Of a stretch of 64,000 bases of DNA, positions 24,706 to 34,372 are shown one piece after another; positions within the stretch are counted from its first letter, which is position 1, and every line of letters starts with the position of its first letter. The position numbers and the translations under genes were made by a program. The stretch is from Archangiaceae bacterium (lineage in GTDB: Bacteria; Myxococcota; Myxococcia; Myxococcales; Myxococcaceae). A model generated the notes under the pieces. The model made no database searches, was not told the DNA's origin, and was given only the letters and a program-made list of their open reading frames with translations. Location of the stretch: positions 372,001-436,000 of the forward strand of contig JADJNS010000004.1 in NCBI GenBank assembly GCA_016714225.1. Direction: 5' to 3'.

Positions 24706-25752
24706 ATGACGACTCAAATCGAGCAGGTGAGGGGCAACGGCACGCCGGGAACCGTGGGCCAGATGTTTCAGGGCGCGGTGCAGGCCGACCAGGTTCAGTC
24801 GACGGTCGACAACTACGAAGCCAAGTTCACCCGCTCGGCTGAAGAGCGCAAGGCCGCCGCGGTCGAGGTGGCGCGCGACTACTACCAGCTGGTCACCGAC
24901 TTCTTCGAGTACGGCTGGGGCCAGTCGTTTCACTTCGCTCCGCTCAAGCGCACCGAGGCGTTCAAAGAGTCGATTCGGCTGCACGAGCAGAAGCTGGCCC
25001 TCAAGCTGGGCCTGAAGCCCGGCATGCGGGTGCTCGACGCCGGCTGCGGCGTGGGCGGCCCGATGCGCGCCGTCGCCACCATCTCGGGCGCGAAGGTCAC
25101 CGGCGTCACCATCTCGCCGTACCAGATTCAGCGCATTCGGCTGCTCAACGACAAGGCCGGGCTCTCGCACCTGTGCGAGGCGGTCGAGGCCGACTTCAAC
25201 AAGCTGCCGATGGCGCCCAACACCTTCGACGCCGCGTACGAGATCGAGGCGTGCTGCCACGCCGCCGATCGCCGCGGGCCGTTCAAGGAGATCTTCCGCA
25301 CCCTGAAGCCGGGCGCGCTGTTCGCCGGCTACGACTGGGTGATGACCGACCGCTACGTGCCCGGCGACGCCGAGCACGAGCGGGTGAAGCTGGGGGTCGA
25401 GAAGGGCAACGGCCTGCCTCCGATGGTGAAGTACCAGGAGCTGGACGCCTGCCTGAGAGACTCGGGCTTCGAGATTCTCGAGACGCGCGACATGCGCCAC
25501 GACGGCGATGCCGACCTGCCCTGGTACACCCCGCTCGACTCGGGCGCGTCGCTGCAGGGCTTTCGCAACAGCCGGGCCGGCGCCTTCGCCACCCACCAGC
25601 TGGTGCGCGTGCTCGAGCGCGCGCGCATCGCGCCCAAGGGCACCCTGCAGATGCACGGCGTGCTGCGCCTCGCGCAGCAGGCCCTGGTCGAGGCGGGCAA
25701 GCTCGACATCTTCACGCCGATGTACGCGTGGGTCGCTCGCAAGCCCAAGTGA
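24706..25752 (+). CDS. Sterol C-24 methyltransferase homologue (Erg6/SMT)
   Basis: S-adenosylmethionine methyltransferase of the sterol 24-C family. Region I reads YYQLVTDFFEYGWGQSFHF (residues 59-77), close to the sterol-binding block of Erg6/SMT enzymes. The SAM site is LDAGCGVGGPM (110-120), followed by GVTISPYQI and YEIEACCHA. The C terminus (LVEAGKLDIFTPMYAWVARKP) matches the SMT C-terminal domain. The length of 348 residues is typical. These enzymes add a methyl to the sterol side chain, and sterol synthesis is known in some myxobacteria. No other sterol gene lies in this window, so the substrate could be another isoprenoid. TTGACT at 24666 may be its -35. Confidence 0.8.
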   Translation: MTTQIEQVRGNGTPGTVGQMFQGAVQADQVQSTVDNYEAKFTRSAEERKAAAVEVARDYYQLVTDFFEYGWGQSFHFAPLKRTEAFKESIRLHEQKLALKLGLKPGMRVLDAGCGVGGPMRAVATISGAKVTGVTISPYQIQRIRLLNDKAGLSHLCEAVEADFNKLPMAPNTFDAAYEIEACCHAADRRGPFKEIFRTLKPGALFAGYDWVMTDRYVPGDAEHERVKLGVEKGNGLPPMVKYQELDACLRDSGFEILETRDMRHDGDADLPWYTPLDSGASLQGFRNSRAGAFATHQLVRVLERARIAPKGTLQMHGVLRLAQQALVEAGKLDIFTPMYAWVARKPK

Positions 25753-25764
25753 CGTACCGAGCGC

Positions 25765-25793
25765 ACCTCTCCCTTACGAGATGAGGGGGAGGT
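25765..25793. repeat. Hairpin between the SMT and sensor kinase genes
   Basis: ACCTCTCCC (25765-25773) pairs with GGGGGAGGT (25785-25793, one G-T pair) around an 11-base loop. CTCTCCC/GGGGGAG palindromes of this kind occur as dispersed intergenic elements in many proteobacteria. No T-run follows. Confidence 0.45.
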
Positions 25794-25808
25794 ACGGTCG
25801 GCGCGACC

Positions 25809-27410
25809 ATGGCCGGCTCGACTCCGCTGCTGCCTCGCCGCGCCCTCTCGGCGATTCGCTCGACGCTGGTCGGGCTGGTGGTGGTCGCGCTGCTGGGCAT
25901 CGTGGGCGCGGTGGTCAGCTACCGCGCCGACGTCGACGAGGCGCACCGGCAGGTCGCTGATCGGGTGGCGCGCGCCGGCGCGCTGTACGCCGACTCGCTG
26001 GCGCTGCACCTGGGCGTGCTGCGCGACGAGCTCAAGCAGCTCTCGGCCGACCCGCGGGTGCTCAACTCCGCGCCCAACCCGCGGCTGCTGGGGGTGCAGC
26101 ACGACGGCCACGACATGTTCGGCGGGGGCGTGGCGCTGCTCGAGCTCGACGGCACGCCGCGCTGGAGCGAGCCGCCCGACCTGCTCGCGGGCAGCCAGAC
26201 CCTCGAGCACCAGGTGTGGTTTCAGCGCGCGCTGGCGCTCGACGACACCGCCATCGACTCGCTCGAAGGGCCCAGCCCCCGGCTCGCCATCGCCATGCCG
26301 GTGATGCGCGACCAGCGCGAGGTGGCGCTGCTGCTCGGGGTGGTCGACGCCGACGACAAGCTGTTCTTCGGCGAAGAGCAGCCGGGCGAGCACATGCTGG
26401 TGCTGGCCGCGAACGGCGCGGTGCTGTTGCCGCCCAAGCCTCCGCAGTGGGCGAACGCCCCCGACTTCGCGCGGCGCATGCAGGCCGGGCTGAAGACCGG
26501 GCGCGCGGTGCGTGACGAGCTGGGCGGCAAAGAGCGCTTCATCTTCGCCACCCAGATCGGCCAGAGCACCCTGAAGATGCTGCTGATCGCCGACGAAGAG
26601 GGGGCCATCGCTCCGATCCGCGCCCGGCTGGTGCCCCAGCTGGTGTTCCTCTCGCTGCTGCAGCTGGTGACCCTGGGGGTGTTCGCGCTGTTCCTGCGGC
26701 GTCAGTACCGGGAGTCGATGATCATCGAGGCGGCCTTCGCGCAGCAGGAGAAGATGGCGGCGCTGGGCCAGGCGGCGTCGCTGATCGCCCACGAGGTGAA
26801 GAACTCGCTCAACGGGCTCAACACCGCCGCGGCGCTGGTCGAGGCGGGCACCGAGCCCAGGGTGGCGGTGCGCACGGTGCGCAGCCAGGTCGATCGGCTC
26901 AGGCACCTGGCCTCGTCGCTCTTGAGCTTCGCGCGGCCCATCGAGCCGAGGCGGGTGACGCTCAGGGCCAACGACATCGCGCGCGAGGCGGCCGAGGGCC
27001 TGAGCGCGCTGCCCGAGCTGGCCGAGGTGTCGCTCGACGCGCAGCTCGACGCGCCGGTCGAGGCGGTGGGCGACCCGCTGCTGTTGGTCACCGCGCTCGA
27101 CAACCTGCTGCGCAACGCGATCGAGGCGTCGGTGTCGGCGCGCGACGTGGGGGCGCGCACCGAAGCCCGCGTGCGGGTGCGCGCGCGGCGCGAGAACGGC
27201 ACCGCCATCGTCGAGGTCGAAGACGACGCTGGCGGCCCACCGCAGGGCTTCGAGCAGACCTGGGGAGAGCCGTTCTCGACCACCAAGGCGAAGGGCATCG
27301 GCCTGGGGCTGGCGATGGCGCGCAAGGCGATCGAAGAGCAGGGCGGCACGCTGCAGTTCACCCGCACCGCGCGGGGCAGCCGGTTCACCATCGAGCTCAA
27401 GGGGGCGTGA
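25809..27410 (+). CDS. Membrane sensor histidine kinase (NtrB-like)
   Basis: 533 residues. TM1 (about 17-42) and TM2 (about 278-298) enclose a periplasmic sensor of about 235 residues (Cache-like, inferred from length and strand pattern). The cytoplasmic part has the HisKA box (ASLIAHEVKNSLNGL, with EVKN in place of the usual EIRNPL) and HATPase motifs DNLLRNAIEA, DDAGG and KGIGLGLAMARK. Start is ATG 25809. It is immediately followed by the sigma-54 activator it probably phosphorylates, then by an RND metal pump, so it may sense a metal or other envelope toxin. Confidence 0.88.
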   Translation: MAGSTPLLPRRALSAIRSTLVGLVVVALLGIVGAVVSYRADVDEAHRQVADRVARAGALYADSLALHLGVLRDELKQLSADPRVLNSAPNPRLLGVQHDGHDMFGGGVALLELDGTPRWSEPPDLLAGSQTLEHQVWFQRALALDDTAIDSLEGPSPRLAIAMPVMRDQREVALLLGVVDADDKLFFGEEQPGEHMLVLAANGAVLLPPKPPQWANAPDFARRMQAGLKTGRAVRDELGGKERFIFATQIGQSTLKMLLIADEEGAIAPIRARLVPQLVFLSLLQLVTLGVFALFLRRQYRESMIIEAAFAQQEKMAALGQAASLIAHEVKNSLNGLNTAAALVEAGTEPRVAVRTVRSQVDRLRHLASSLLSFARPIEPRRVTLRANDIAREAAEGLSALPELAEVSLDAQLDAPVEAVGDPLLLVTALDNLLRNAIEASVSARDVGARTEARVRVRARRENGTAIVEVEDDAGGPPQGFEQTWGEPFSTTKAKGIGLGLAMARKAIEEQGGTLQFTRTARGSRFTIELKGA

Positions 27411-27412
27411 CC

Positions 27413-28741
27413 ATGTCGCTGGCGACGCTGGTGGTCGACGATGATCGCGCCTTCACCGCGGTGGCGGTGGCGGCGCTGCAGCGCGAGGGTTTTCCGGTCA
27501 CCGTGGCGCACTCGCTGCACGAGGCGCGGGGGGCGGCCCTCGGGCAGGGCATCGAGCTGGTGGTGCTCGACCGCCGCCTGCCCGACGGAGACGGGCTGGC
27601 GTTTCTGCCCGAGCTCAAGCGCCTGCTGCCGCGCGCGGTGGTGGTGATGGTGACCGCGCACGGTGACATCGCCAGCGCGGTCGACGCGATTCGGCTGGGG
27701 GCCGCCGACTACCTGGCCAAGCCGATCGAGCTGTCGGACCTGATCGGCAAGGCGCGCCGGGCCGCCGACGAGCTGCGGCTGCGCGCCCGCCTCTCGCACG
27801 CCGAGGACGAGCTGTCGGGCCGCCGCCGGCTGATTCGGCCCACCTCGCAGAAGATGCAGGCGGTGATCTCGATGCTCGAGCGGGTGGCGCAGAGCCCCAA
27901 GAGCGCGGTGCTGCTGCTCGGCGAGACCGGGGTGGGCAAAGAGGTGCTCGCCTGGCACGTGCACCTGCAGGGCGCGGGAGACCAGGCGCCGTTCATTCAC
28001 GTCAACTGCGCGGCGCTGCCCGACAGCACCGCCGAGTCAGAGCTGTTCGGCCACGAGCGCGGCGCATTCACCGACGCCAAGACCGCCAAGCGCGGCCTGG
28101 TCGAGCTGGCCGACAACGGCACGTTGTTTCTCGACGAGGTGGGCGAGCTGACCGCCCCGGTGCAGGCGAAGCTGCTCACCTTTCTCGACTCGGGCCGGTT
28201 TCGAAAGCTGGGCGGGCAGAGCGAGCTGTCGGTGTCGGCGCGGGTGATCGCCGCCACCAACCGCAACCTGCAGGCCGACATCGAGCAGGGGCGCTTTCGC
28301 GAAGATCTCTGGTTTCGGCTGGGCGTGTTCAAGATCGACGTGCCGCCGCTGCGCGAGCGGGCCGAAGACATCGCCCAGCTGGCCAGCGGCATGCTCGAGA
28401 CCATTCGCGCCGACCTGAAGACGCCCGCGCTCACGCTCTCGCCGCGCGCCATCGAGCGGCTGGTGCGCTACCGCTTCCCCGGCAACGTGCGCGAGCTGCG
28501 CAACATCTTGGAAAGGGCCGCGGTGCTCGAGGCGGGGCCGCAGCTCGACCTCGACTGGCTGGCCACCTCGGGGGTGCCCTCGGGCTCGCAGTTCACGGTG
28601 GCAGACCTGGTGCCGCTCGACGAGCTCGAGGGCCGCTACGCGCGCCACGTGCTCGAGCGGCTGGGCGGCAAGCGCATGGAGGCCGCCAAGGCGCTGGGCG
28701 TGTCGCACCCGACCTTCTTGAAGCTGCTGAAAGAATCTTGA
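27413..28741 (+). CDS. NtrC-family sigma-54 response regulator
   Basis: Receiver (VVDDDRAF, VVLDRRLPDGDGL, VTAHGD, LAKPI), AAA+ domain (LLLGETGVGKE, Walker B GTLFLDEVGEL, R-finger region FREDLWFRLGVF) and a C-terminal Fis-type helix-turn-helix (RMEAAKALGVSHPTFLKLLK). The sigma-54 contact loop is GAFTDA instead of GAFTGA, a variant seen in some active members. ATG 27413 is preferred over GTG 27407 because AAGGGGG is correctly spaced. It should activate sigma-54 promoters, most likely of the pump genes downstream; I find only a poor -24/-12 match near 28755. Confidence 0.9.
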   Translation: MSLATLVVDDDRAFTAVAVAALQREGFPVTVAHSLHEARGAALGQGIELVVLDRRLPDGDGLAFLPELKRLLPRAVVVMVTAHGDIASAVDAIRLGAADYLAKPIELSDLIGKARRAADELRLRARLSHAEDELSGRRRLIRPTSQKMQAVISMLERVAQSPKSAVLLLGETGVGKEVLAWHVHLQGAGDQAPFIHVNCAALPDSTAESELFGHERGAFTDAKTAKRGLVELADNGTLFLDEVGELTAPVQAKLLTFLDSGRFRKLGGQSELSVSARVIAATNRNLQADIEQGRFREDLWFRLGVFKIDVPPLRERAEDIAQLASGMLETIRADLKTPALTLSPRAIERLVRYRFPGNVRELRNILERAAVLEAGPQLDLDWLATSGVPSGSQFTVADLVPLDELEGRYARHVLERLGGKRMEAAKALGVSHPTFLKLLKES

Positions 28742-28816
28742 AGCGCGACTGAAAGAAGGTTGCAGCGGCGCGGCACCTACACCTGCCAGGTCGTTGAATC
28801 GACTGAAGAGAGCAGG

Positions 28817-30115
28817 GTGGCCGGGCGCTTGCGAAGGGGCCGGCTACCTATGCTGGCTGGGCTGGTCGTGGTGTCCTTGGGCGCGTCGTTGGAGCTGTCG
28901 AAGCTCCCCTCTGACGCGCAGCTGTTCGAGCTGTTGTGGGAGCGGGCGCCCGACCTGCAGCTGGCCCGGGCGAAGGTGGCTCAGGCCCGCGGCGACTACG
29001 ACCGGGCGGCCCTGTTGCCGAACCCGCAGCTCGACGTCTCGGCGAACACCCTGCCGGTGGGCCCCTCGAATCAGGCCAACGCGCCGGTGGCGAACGCGTG
29101 GGCCGAGGTGCCGAACTACGGCTTCGGGGTCTCCGAGCTGGTCGAGCTGGGCAAGCGCGGCCCGCGGCAAGACGCGACCCGGCGCGCCTACGACGCGGCG
29201 GTGCACGACGCGCAAGAGCAGCTGCGGCAGCGCTTCTTCGACCTGCAGGAGCACCTGGGCGAGATCGCCGCGGCGCAGGCCCGCATCGCGGCGCTGAGCG
29301 ATCTGTCGAGAGACGCCGAGCACCTCACCGCCATTCAGCGGGCCCGCGCCGACAAGGGTGACGCCTCGGCGCTCGACGCCGACCGCGCGCTGCTCGAAGA
29401 AGAGAAGCTCAAGAGCACCCTCGGCGCCGAGCAGGAGCACCTGGTGGCAGAGCTGCGCGCCTGCGCCGACGTGCTCGGGGTGCCGTGCGCGCCGTTCGAG
29501 CAGGCCGACGGCGCGGCGGCGTTTCTGGCCGACCCGCAGATCGCCCCGGCGCGCTCGCTGGAAGACCGGCCCGACCTGAAGTCGCTGCAGGCCACCGCCG
29601 ACGCCAGCCGCGCGGCCGAGACGCTGGCGAACCGCCGCGCGATACCCGACCCGACGTTTCGGGTGGGCTACGTGCGCGACCAGTACCTCGCCTCGGGCAA
29701 CTACCCCAACAGCCTCTACGTGGGCGTTTCGTTGCCCCTGCCGGTGTTCGATCACGGGCAGGCCGACGCGCGCGCGGCGCGGGGCGCGGCCGAGGCCGCC
29801 GAGCGGGCCCGGGTGCGCACCATCGAGAGCGCGAGAGAGGCGCTCACCCGGCTGGGCGAGCAGTCGCAGAGCATTGAGGCCCGCCGCCGCCAGGTGCGCG
29901 AGCGCGCGCTGCCGTTGGCCCGCGACGTGGTGGCCCGGCTCGATGCGGCGGTGGTGCGCGGAGCCGCCGCAGTTCAAGATCTGCTGCTCGCCCGCCGCAC
30001 GCTGGTCGAGCTGCTGATCGACGCGCGCGACCTCGACCTGAGCGCCTTTCGCAACCGCGTCGAGCTGTCGCGGGTGGGCGGCGCGATGCCCGGCCTCCCC
30101 CAGGAGCTGAACTGA
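28817..30115 (+). CDS. TolC-family outer membrane efflux protein (CzcC-like)
   Basis: Outer-membrane channel of a tripartite exporter. GTG 28817 gives a credible signal peptide (MAGRLRRGRLPMLAGLVVVS). Two long alpha-helical repeats follow, with the usual openings LARAKVAQARGDYDRAALLPNP and a second copy near KSLQATADASRAAETLAN. NPQLDVSANTLP and GVSLPLPVFDHG are the strand signatures. About 432 residues. First gene of a czcCBA-type operon; its stop is 2 bases from the next ATG. Confidence 0.85.
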   Translation: MAGRLRRGRLPMLAGLVVVSLGASLELSKLPSDAQLFELLWERAPDLQLARAKVAQARGDYDRAALLPNPQLDVSANTLPVGPSNQANAPVANAWAEVPNYGFGVSELVELGKRGPRQDATRRAYDAAVHDAQEQLRQRFFDLQEHLGEIAAAQARIAALSDLSRDAEHLTAIQRARADKGDASALDADRALLEEEKLKSTLGAEQEHLVAELRACADVLGVPCAPFEQADGAAAFLADPQIAPARSLEDRPDLKSLQATADASRAAETLANRRAIPDPTFRVGYVRDQYLASGNYPNSLYVGVSLPLPVFDHGQADARAARGAAEAAERARVRTIESAREALTRLGEQSQSIEARRRQVRERALPLARDVVARLDAAVVRGAAAVQDLLLARRTLVELLIDARDLDLSAFRNRVELSRVGGAMPGLPQELN

Positions 30116-30117
30116 CC

Positions 30118-31236
30118 ATGAGCCCCATCACCCGCACCCTCGCTGCGCTGTTCGCCCTGCTCGCCGCCTGCACCAAGCCGCTCGAGGTGCCCCCGACGCC
30201 CACCCTGGTCTCGGACAGCAAGGGCGTCACCCTCACCACCGACGCCCCGCAGTGGAAGTACGTCGAGCTGTCGGTGGCGCAAGAGGGCCCGCCGCTGTCT
30301 CCGCTGCCGGCGCCGGGGCACGTCGACTTCGACGAGAAGCGCACCGCGAACGTCGGCTCACCGCTGGCCGGCCGGGTCGAGTCGGTCGAGGTGCGGCTGG
30401 GCGACCCGGTGAAGAAGGGCGACCGGCTGTTCTCGGTGCGCTCGGGTGCGTTCGCCGACCTCGACCGCGAGCTCGAGACCTCGCGCGCCGACGTGACGGC
30501 GAAAGAGCGCACCCTGCAGCGCCAGAGAGATCTCTTCGCGCTCAAGGCCGCGCCCGAGAAAGAGGTGCAGGCCGCCGAGGCCGAGCTCAAGGCGGCCGAG
30601 CTGGCCTTCAAGGCGGCGCAGGCGAAGAAGCAGAGCCTCTCGGTCGACTCGGCGGGCGACAACCTGTTCTGGGTGCGGGCACCGCGGGGCGGGGCGGTGG
30701 TCGACCTCGACGTGGTGGCGAGCCAGGAAGTGACCCCCGACCGCGACAAGGCGCTGGTGCGCATCAGCGACCTCGACGAGGTGCTGGTGATGGCCGACAT
30801 GCCCGAGACCGACGTGGGCGACCTGAAGGCCGGCGAGGCGGTGCACGTGCGCACCCAGGTGGGCGGGGTCGAGCGTGACGGCAAGGTCGATCACATCTCG
30901 GAGGTGGTCGACGCGCGGCGCCGCACCGTCGAGGTGCGGGTGCGCATCGACAACCGCGATCGCGCGCTGCGGCCCAACGCCTTCGTCGAGGTCTCGGCGA
31001 TCTCGGACGCCAGCGTCAGGCGGCTGAAGGTGCCCGACGGCGCGGTGGTGACCGACGGCAACCGCTCGTTGGTGTTCGTGGCCAAGGGGCCGGGCCGGCT
31101 CGAGCCTACGCCGGTGAACCCGAGCCGCCGCCGCGACGGCGAGGTCGAGATTCGCTCGGGGCTCGAGGCCGGCACCCGCTTCGTGTCGCGCGGCGCGCTG
31201 CTGCTGCTCAACCAGGTCGACCTGGCGGCCAACTGA
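30118..31236 (+). CDS. RND periplasmic adaptor lipoprotein (CzcB-like)
   Basis: Membrane-fusion protein joining the inner-membrane pump to the outer channel. The lipobox LLAACTKP is at residue 18. Then come the lipoyl half-domain (SPLAGRVESVEVRLGDPVKKG), a helical hairpin (ELETSRADVTAKERTLQRQR ... VQAAEAELKAAELAF), the second lipoyl half (VRAPRGGAVVDLDV) and beta-barrel and membrane-proximal domains (ADMPETDVGDLKAGEAVHV). The 372 residues match CzcB/CusB-type adaptors. No metal-binding N-terminal extension is seen. Confidence 0.9.
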   Translation: MSPITRTLAALFALLAACTKPLEVPPTPTLVSDSKGVTLTTDAPQWKYVELSVAQEGPPLSPLPAPGHVDFDEKRTANVGSPLAGRVESVEVRLGDPVKKGDRLFSVRSGAFADLDRELETSRADVTAKERTLQRQRDLFALKAAPEKEVQAAEAELKAAELAFKAAQAKKQSLSVDSAGDNLFWVRAPRGGAVVDLDVVASQEVTPDRDKALVRISDLDEVLVMADMPETDVGDLKAGEAVHVRTQVGGVERDGKVDHISEVVDARRRTVEVRVRIDNRDRALRPNAFVEVSAISDASVRRLKVPDGAVVTDGNRSLVFVAKGPGRLEPTPVNPSRRRDGEVEIRSGLEAGTRFVSRGALLLLNQVDLAAN

Positions 31237-31237
31237 C

Positions 31238-34200
31238 ATGTTCGAGAAGATCGTCAGCTTCAGCCTCACCAACCGGCTCGCGGTGCTGTTCATCACCGGG
31301 GTGGTGGCGGTGTTCGGTTACGTCAGCTTTCGCGAGCTGACCATCGAGGCGTTTCCCGACCCCACCGACACCCAGGTCAACGTCATCACGCTGTTCGCGG
31401 GGCAGCCCACCGAAGAGGTCGAGCGGCAGATCGGCCTGCCGCTCGAGCGCGCGCTCAACGGCACGCCGCAGCTGTCGCGCCTGCGCAACCTGTCGATGTT
31501 CGGGTTGTCGTTCGTGACGCTGACCTTCAACGACGGAGTCGACGGCATGTGGGCGCGCCAACAGGTGCTCGAGCGGCTGCGCGACGCCGAGCTGCCCGAG
31601 GGGGTGACGCCCGAGCTGGGCGCCTACGCCACGCCGATCGGCGAGGTGTACCGCTATACCCTGCAGGGCGCGGGCAATGACCCGATGAAGCTGCGCACGC
31701 TGCAAGAGTGGGTGGTGCGGCCGCGGCTGATGCGCGTCACCGGGGTGGCCGACGTGGTCAGCTACGGCGGCCTGCAGCGCGAGATTCACGTCGAGCCGCG
31801 CTCGGACCAGCTGGCGGCGTTCGGCCTGACGCTGAAAGATCTCGAAGAGGCGATCAACAACGGCTCGGTGAACGCCAGCGGCGGCATTCTCGAGCGCGGC
31901 AGCGAGCAGTTCGTGCTGCGCAGCGAGGGCCTGTACAAGAGCCTCGACGACATTCGCAACGTGCGGGTCGCGACGCGCGAGGGCACTCCGGTGTTCGTGC
32001 GCGACGTGGCGCACGTGACCGAGGGCTGGGCGCCGCGGCAGGGCGTGGTGAGCCACGGGCTGAGCAACGACGCGGTCGAGGGCATCGTGCTGATGCGCCG
32101 CGGTGAGAACCCCAGCGAGGTGCTCGAGCGCCTGCGGGTGGCCATCGACAAGACCAACGAGCGGCTGGTCGACGACGGCGTCGCGGTGGTGGCGTTCTAC
32201 GACCGCACCGATCTGGTGAACACCACCTTGAGGTCGGTGGGCCACAACCTGCTCGAGGGCGGCATTCTGGTGCTGCTGGTGCTCTTCATCTTCCTGCTCG
32301 ATCTGAGGGCGGCGCTGATCACCGCCACCCTGATTCCGCTCTCGCTGCTGACGGCGTTCATCTACCTGAAGCTGCGCGGCATGTCGGCGAACCTGCTGTC
32401 GATGGGCGCGGTCGACTTCGGGGTGATCGTCGACGGCGGGGTGGTGATCATCGAGGCGATCTTGAGCAAGCTCGCGGCGCACGGCGGGCATCTGCACGGC
32501 GAGAGCCGCGAAGAGGCGGCGACCACCGCGCTGCAGCGCATTCGCGAGGCGACGGTTCAGGTGGTGCGGCCCACCATCTTCGCGCTGCTCATCATCATCG
32601 CCGCGTACCTGCCCATCTTCATGCTGCAGCGGGTCGAGGGGCGCATCTTCTCGCCGATGGCCAACACCGTGGTGGCGGCGCTGCTGGGCGCGCTGGTGTT
32701 CTCGGTGACGCTGATACCCGCGCTGGCGGCGTTCGTGTACCGCAAGCCGTTGAAGCACCGCGAGAGCCCGGTGCTGCGCGCCGCGGCCTGGGCCTACGAG
32801 CCGACGCTGCGCTTCAGCTTGAAGCGCCCCTACGTGGTGCTGATCGCCGGCGCGGTGGGCCTGGTCGCCGCGGTGGCGGTGCTGCCGCGGCTGGGCAGCG
32901 AGTTCTTGCCCGAGCTCAACGAAGGCGCGCTGTACATGACCTTCACGTTGCCCTCGAACGTCTCGCTGACCGAGGGCCGCAAGCTGGTGCCGCAGCTCAC
33001 CCGGCTCATCTCGGCGAACCCGCAGGTCGACGACGTGCTGTCGCAGCTGGGCCGGCCCGAAGACGGCACCGACGCCACGCTCACCAACAACCTCGAGTTC
33101 TTCGTGAAGCTCAAGCCCCCCGAGCTGTGGCCCAAGAGCACCCCCGAGCTCGCCGACGTGATTCACGCGCTCAAGGCGTCGATCGACGAGATTCCCGGCA
33201 TCGAGGTGAACTTCAGCCAGCCGATTCGCGACAACGTCAACGAGAGCATCTCGGGGCAGTTCGGGCAGATCGCGGTGAAGCTGTACGGCGACGATCTCAC
33301 CGTGCTGCAGCGCACCGCCGAGAAGGCGAAAGACGCCATCTCGAAGGTGCAGGGCGTGGCCGACCTGGGCATCGTGAAGAGCGGCGAGGTGCCGCAGCTG
33401 AAGGTGGCGCCCGATCGCGCGGTGCTGGCGCGCTACGGCCTGTCGCTGGGTGACTTTCAGCACGTGTTCCAGACCGCGATGGGCGGCCGCCCGGTCGACA
33501 CCTTCTGGGACGGCGAGCGCCGCTTCGACGTGGTGCTGCGCCTGCCGCTCTCCGAGCGGGACGACGTGGAGAAGATCAAGAAGCTGCGGGTGCCCGCCGA
33601 GGGCGGCTTCACCGTGCCGCTCGAGGCGCTGGCGCACGTCGAGGTGGGGCTGGGCCGCGCCTCGATCAACCGCGAGAACGGCAAGCGCTACATCGGCATT
33701 CGCATGAACGTGCGGGGTCGAGATCTCGGCTCGTTCGTCGAAGAGGCGCGGCAGGCGGTGCAGCGCGAGGCGCCCATGCCGTCGACCATGTCGATCGAGT
33801 GGGGCGGCGAGTTCGAGAACAAGGAGCGTGCGATGAACCGGCTGGCCACGGTGGTGCCGGTGGCGCTGCTCATCACGCTGCTCTTGTTGTTCAAGGCCTT
33901 CGACTCGTTCGGGCGCGCGGTGCTGACCCTGCTCAACGTGCCGTTCGCGCTGATCGGCGGAGTGTTCGGGCTGTGGATCGCCGACATGCCGGTGTCGGTG
34001 GCCGCCGCGGTGGGCTTCATCGCGCTGATCGGTCAGGCGTCGCTCAACGGGGTGCTGGTGACGTCGGCGATCGTCGAGCGCCGCGAGCGCGGAGAGCCGC
34101 TCGACGAGGCGATCGTGCGCGGCTGCCGCGACCGCTTGAGGCCGGTGCTGATGACCGCCGCGCTGGCGGCGCTGGGGCTGGTGCCGGCGGCGCTGGCCCA

Positions 34201-34372
34201 CAGCATCGGCAGCGAGACCCAGCGGCCGCTGGCCGTGGTAATCGTGTTCGGTACCATGTCGGCGTGCAGCCTCACCCTGGTGTTGTTGCCGGTGATGTAC
34301 CGGATCTATGCGCGCACCGCCGAGCGGCTGGTGCCGGTGCGCCAGGCGCCGCAGGGCAGGGCGGCGTCGTGA
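31238..34372 (+). CDS. CzcA/CusA-family RND metal efflux pump
   Basis: Twelve-TM proton-driven pump, 1044 residues, ATG one base after the adaptor stop. Heavy-metal RND signatures: FPDPTDTQVNVIT near the start, and TM4 motif DFGVIVDGGVVIIE with both aspartates and the glutamate used for proton relay in CzcA. QVVRPTIFALLIII and GQASLNGVLVTSAIVE sit near the ends of the two membrane halves. Which ion it moves (Zn/Co/Cd or Cu/Ag) cannot be decided from sequence alone. The stop overlaps the start of a single-receiver gene. Confidence 0.93.
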   Translation: MFEKIVSFSLTNRLAVLFITGVVAVFGYVSFRELTIEAFPDPTDTQVNVITLFAGQPTEEVERQIGLPLERALNGTPQLSRLRNLSMFGLSFVTLTFNDGVDGMWARQQVLERLRDAELPEGVTPELGAYATPIGEVYRYTLQGAGNDPMKLRTLQEWVVRPRLMRVTGVADVVSYGGLQREIHVEPRSDQLAAFGLTLKDLEEAINNGSVNASGGILERGSEQFVLRSEGLYKSLDDIRNVRVATREGTPVFVRDVAHVTEGWAPRQGVVSHGLSNDAVEGIVLMRRGENPSEVLERLRVAIDKTNERLVDDGVAVVAFYDRTDLVNTTLRSVGHNLLEGGILVLLVLFIFLLDLRAALITATLIPLSLLTAFIYLKLRGMSANLLSMGAVDFGVIVDGGVVIIEAILSKLAAHGGHLHGESREEAATTALQRIREATVQVVRPTIFALLIIIAAYLPIFMLQRVEGRIFSPMANTVVAALLGALVFSVTLIPALAAFVYRKPLKHRESPVLRAAAWAYEPTLRFSLKRPYVVLIAGAVGLVAAVAVLPRLGSEFLPELNEGALYMTFTLPSNVSLTEGRKLVPQLTRLISANPQVDDVLSQLGRPEDGTDATLTNNLEFFVKLKPPELWPKSTPELADVIHALKASIDEIPGIEVNFSQPIRDNVNESISGQFGQIAVKLYGDDLTVLQRTAEKAKDAISKVQGVADLGIVKSGEVPQLKVAPDRAVLARYGLSLGDFQHVFQTAMGGRPVDTFWDGERRFDVVLRLPLSERDDVEKIKKLRVPAEGGFTVPLEALAHVEVGLGRASINRENGKRYIGIRMNVRGRDLGSFVEEARQAVQREAPMPSTMSIEWGGEFENKERAMNRLATVVPVALLITLLLLFKAFDSFGRAVLTLLNVPFALIGGVFGLWIADMPVSVAAAVGFIALIGQASLNGVLVTSAIVERRERGEPLDEAIVRGCRDRLRPVLMTAALAALGLVPAALAHSIGSETQRPLAVVIVFGTMSACSLTLVLLPVMYRIYARTAERLVPVRQAPQGRAAS

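Noticed and set aside
28741..28770. Sigma-54 promoter before the efflux operon
   Set aside because: TTGC is present but the -24 GG is missing; too weak to report as a site.
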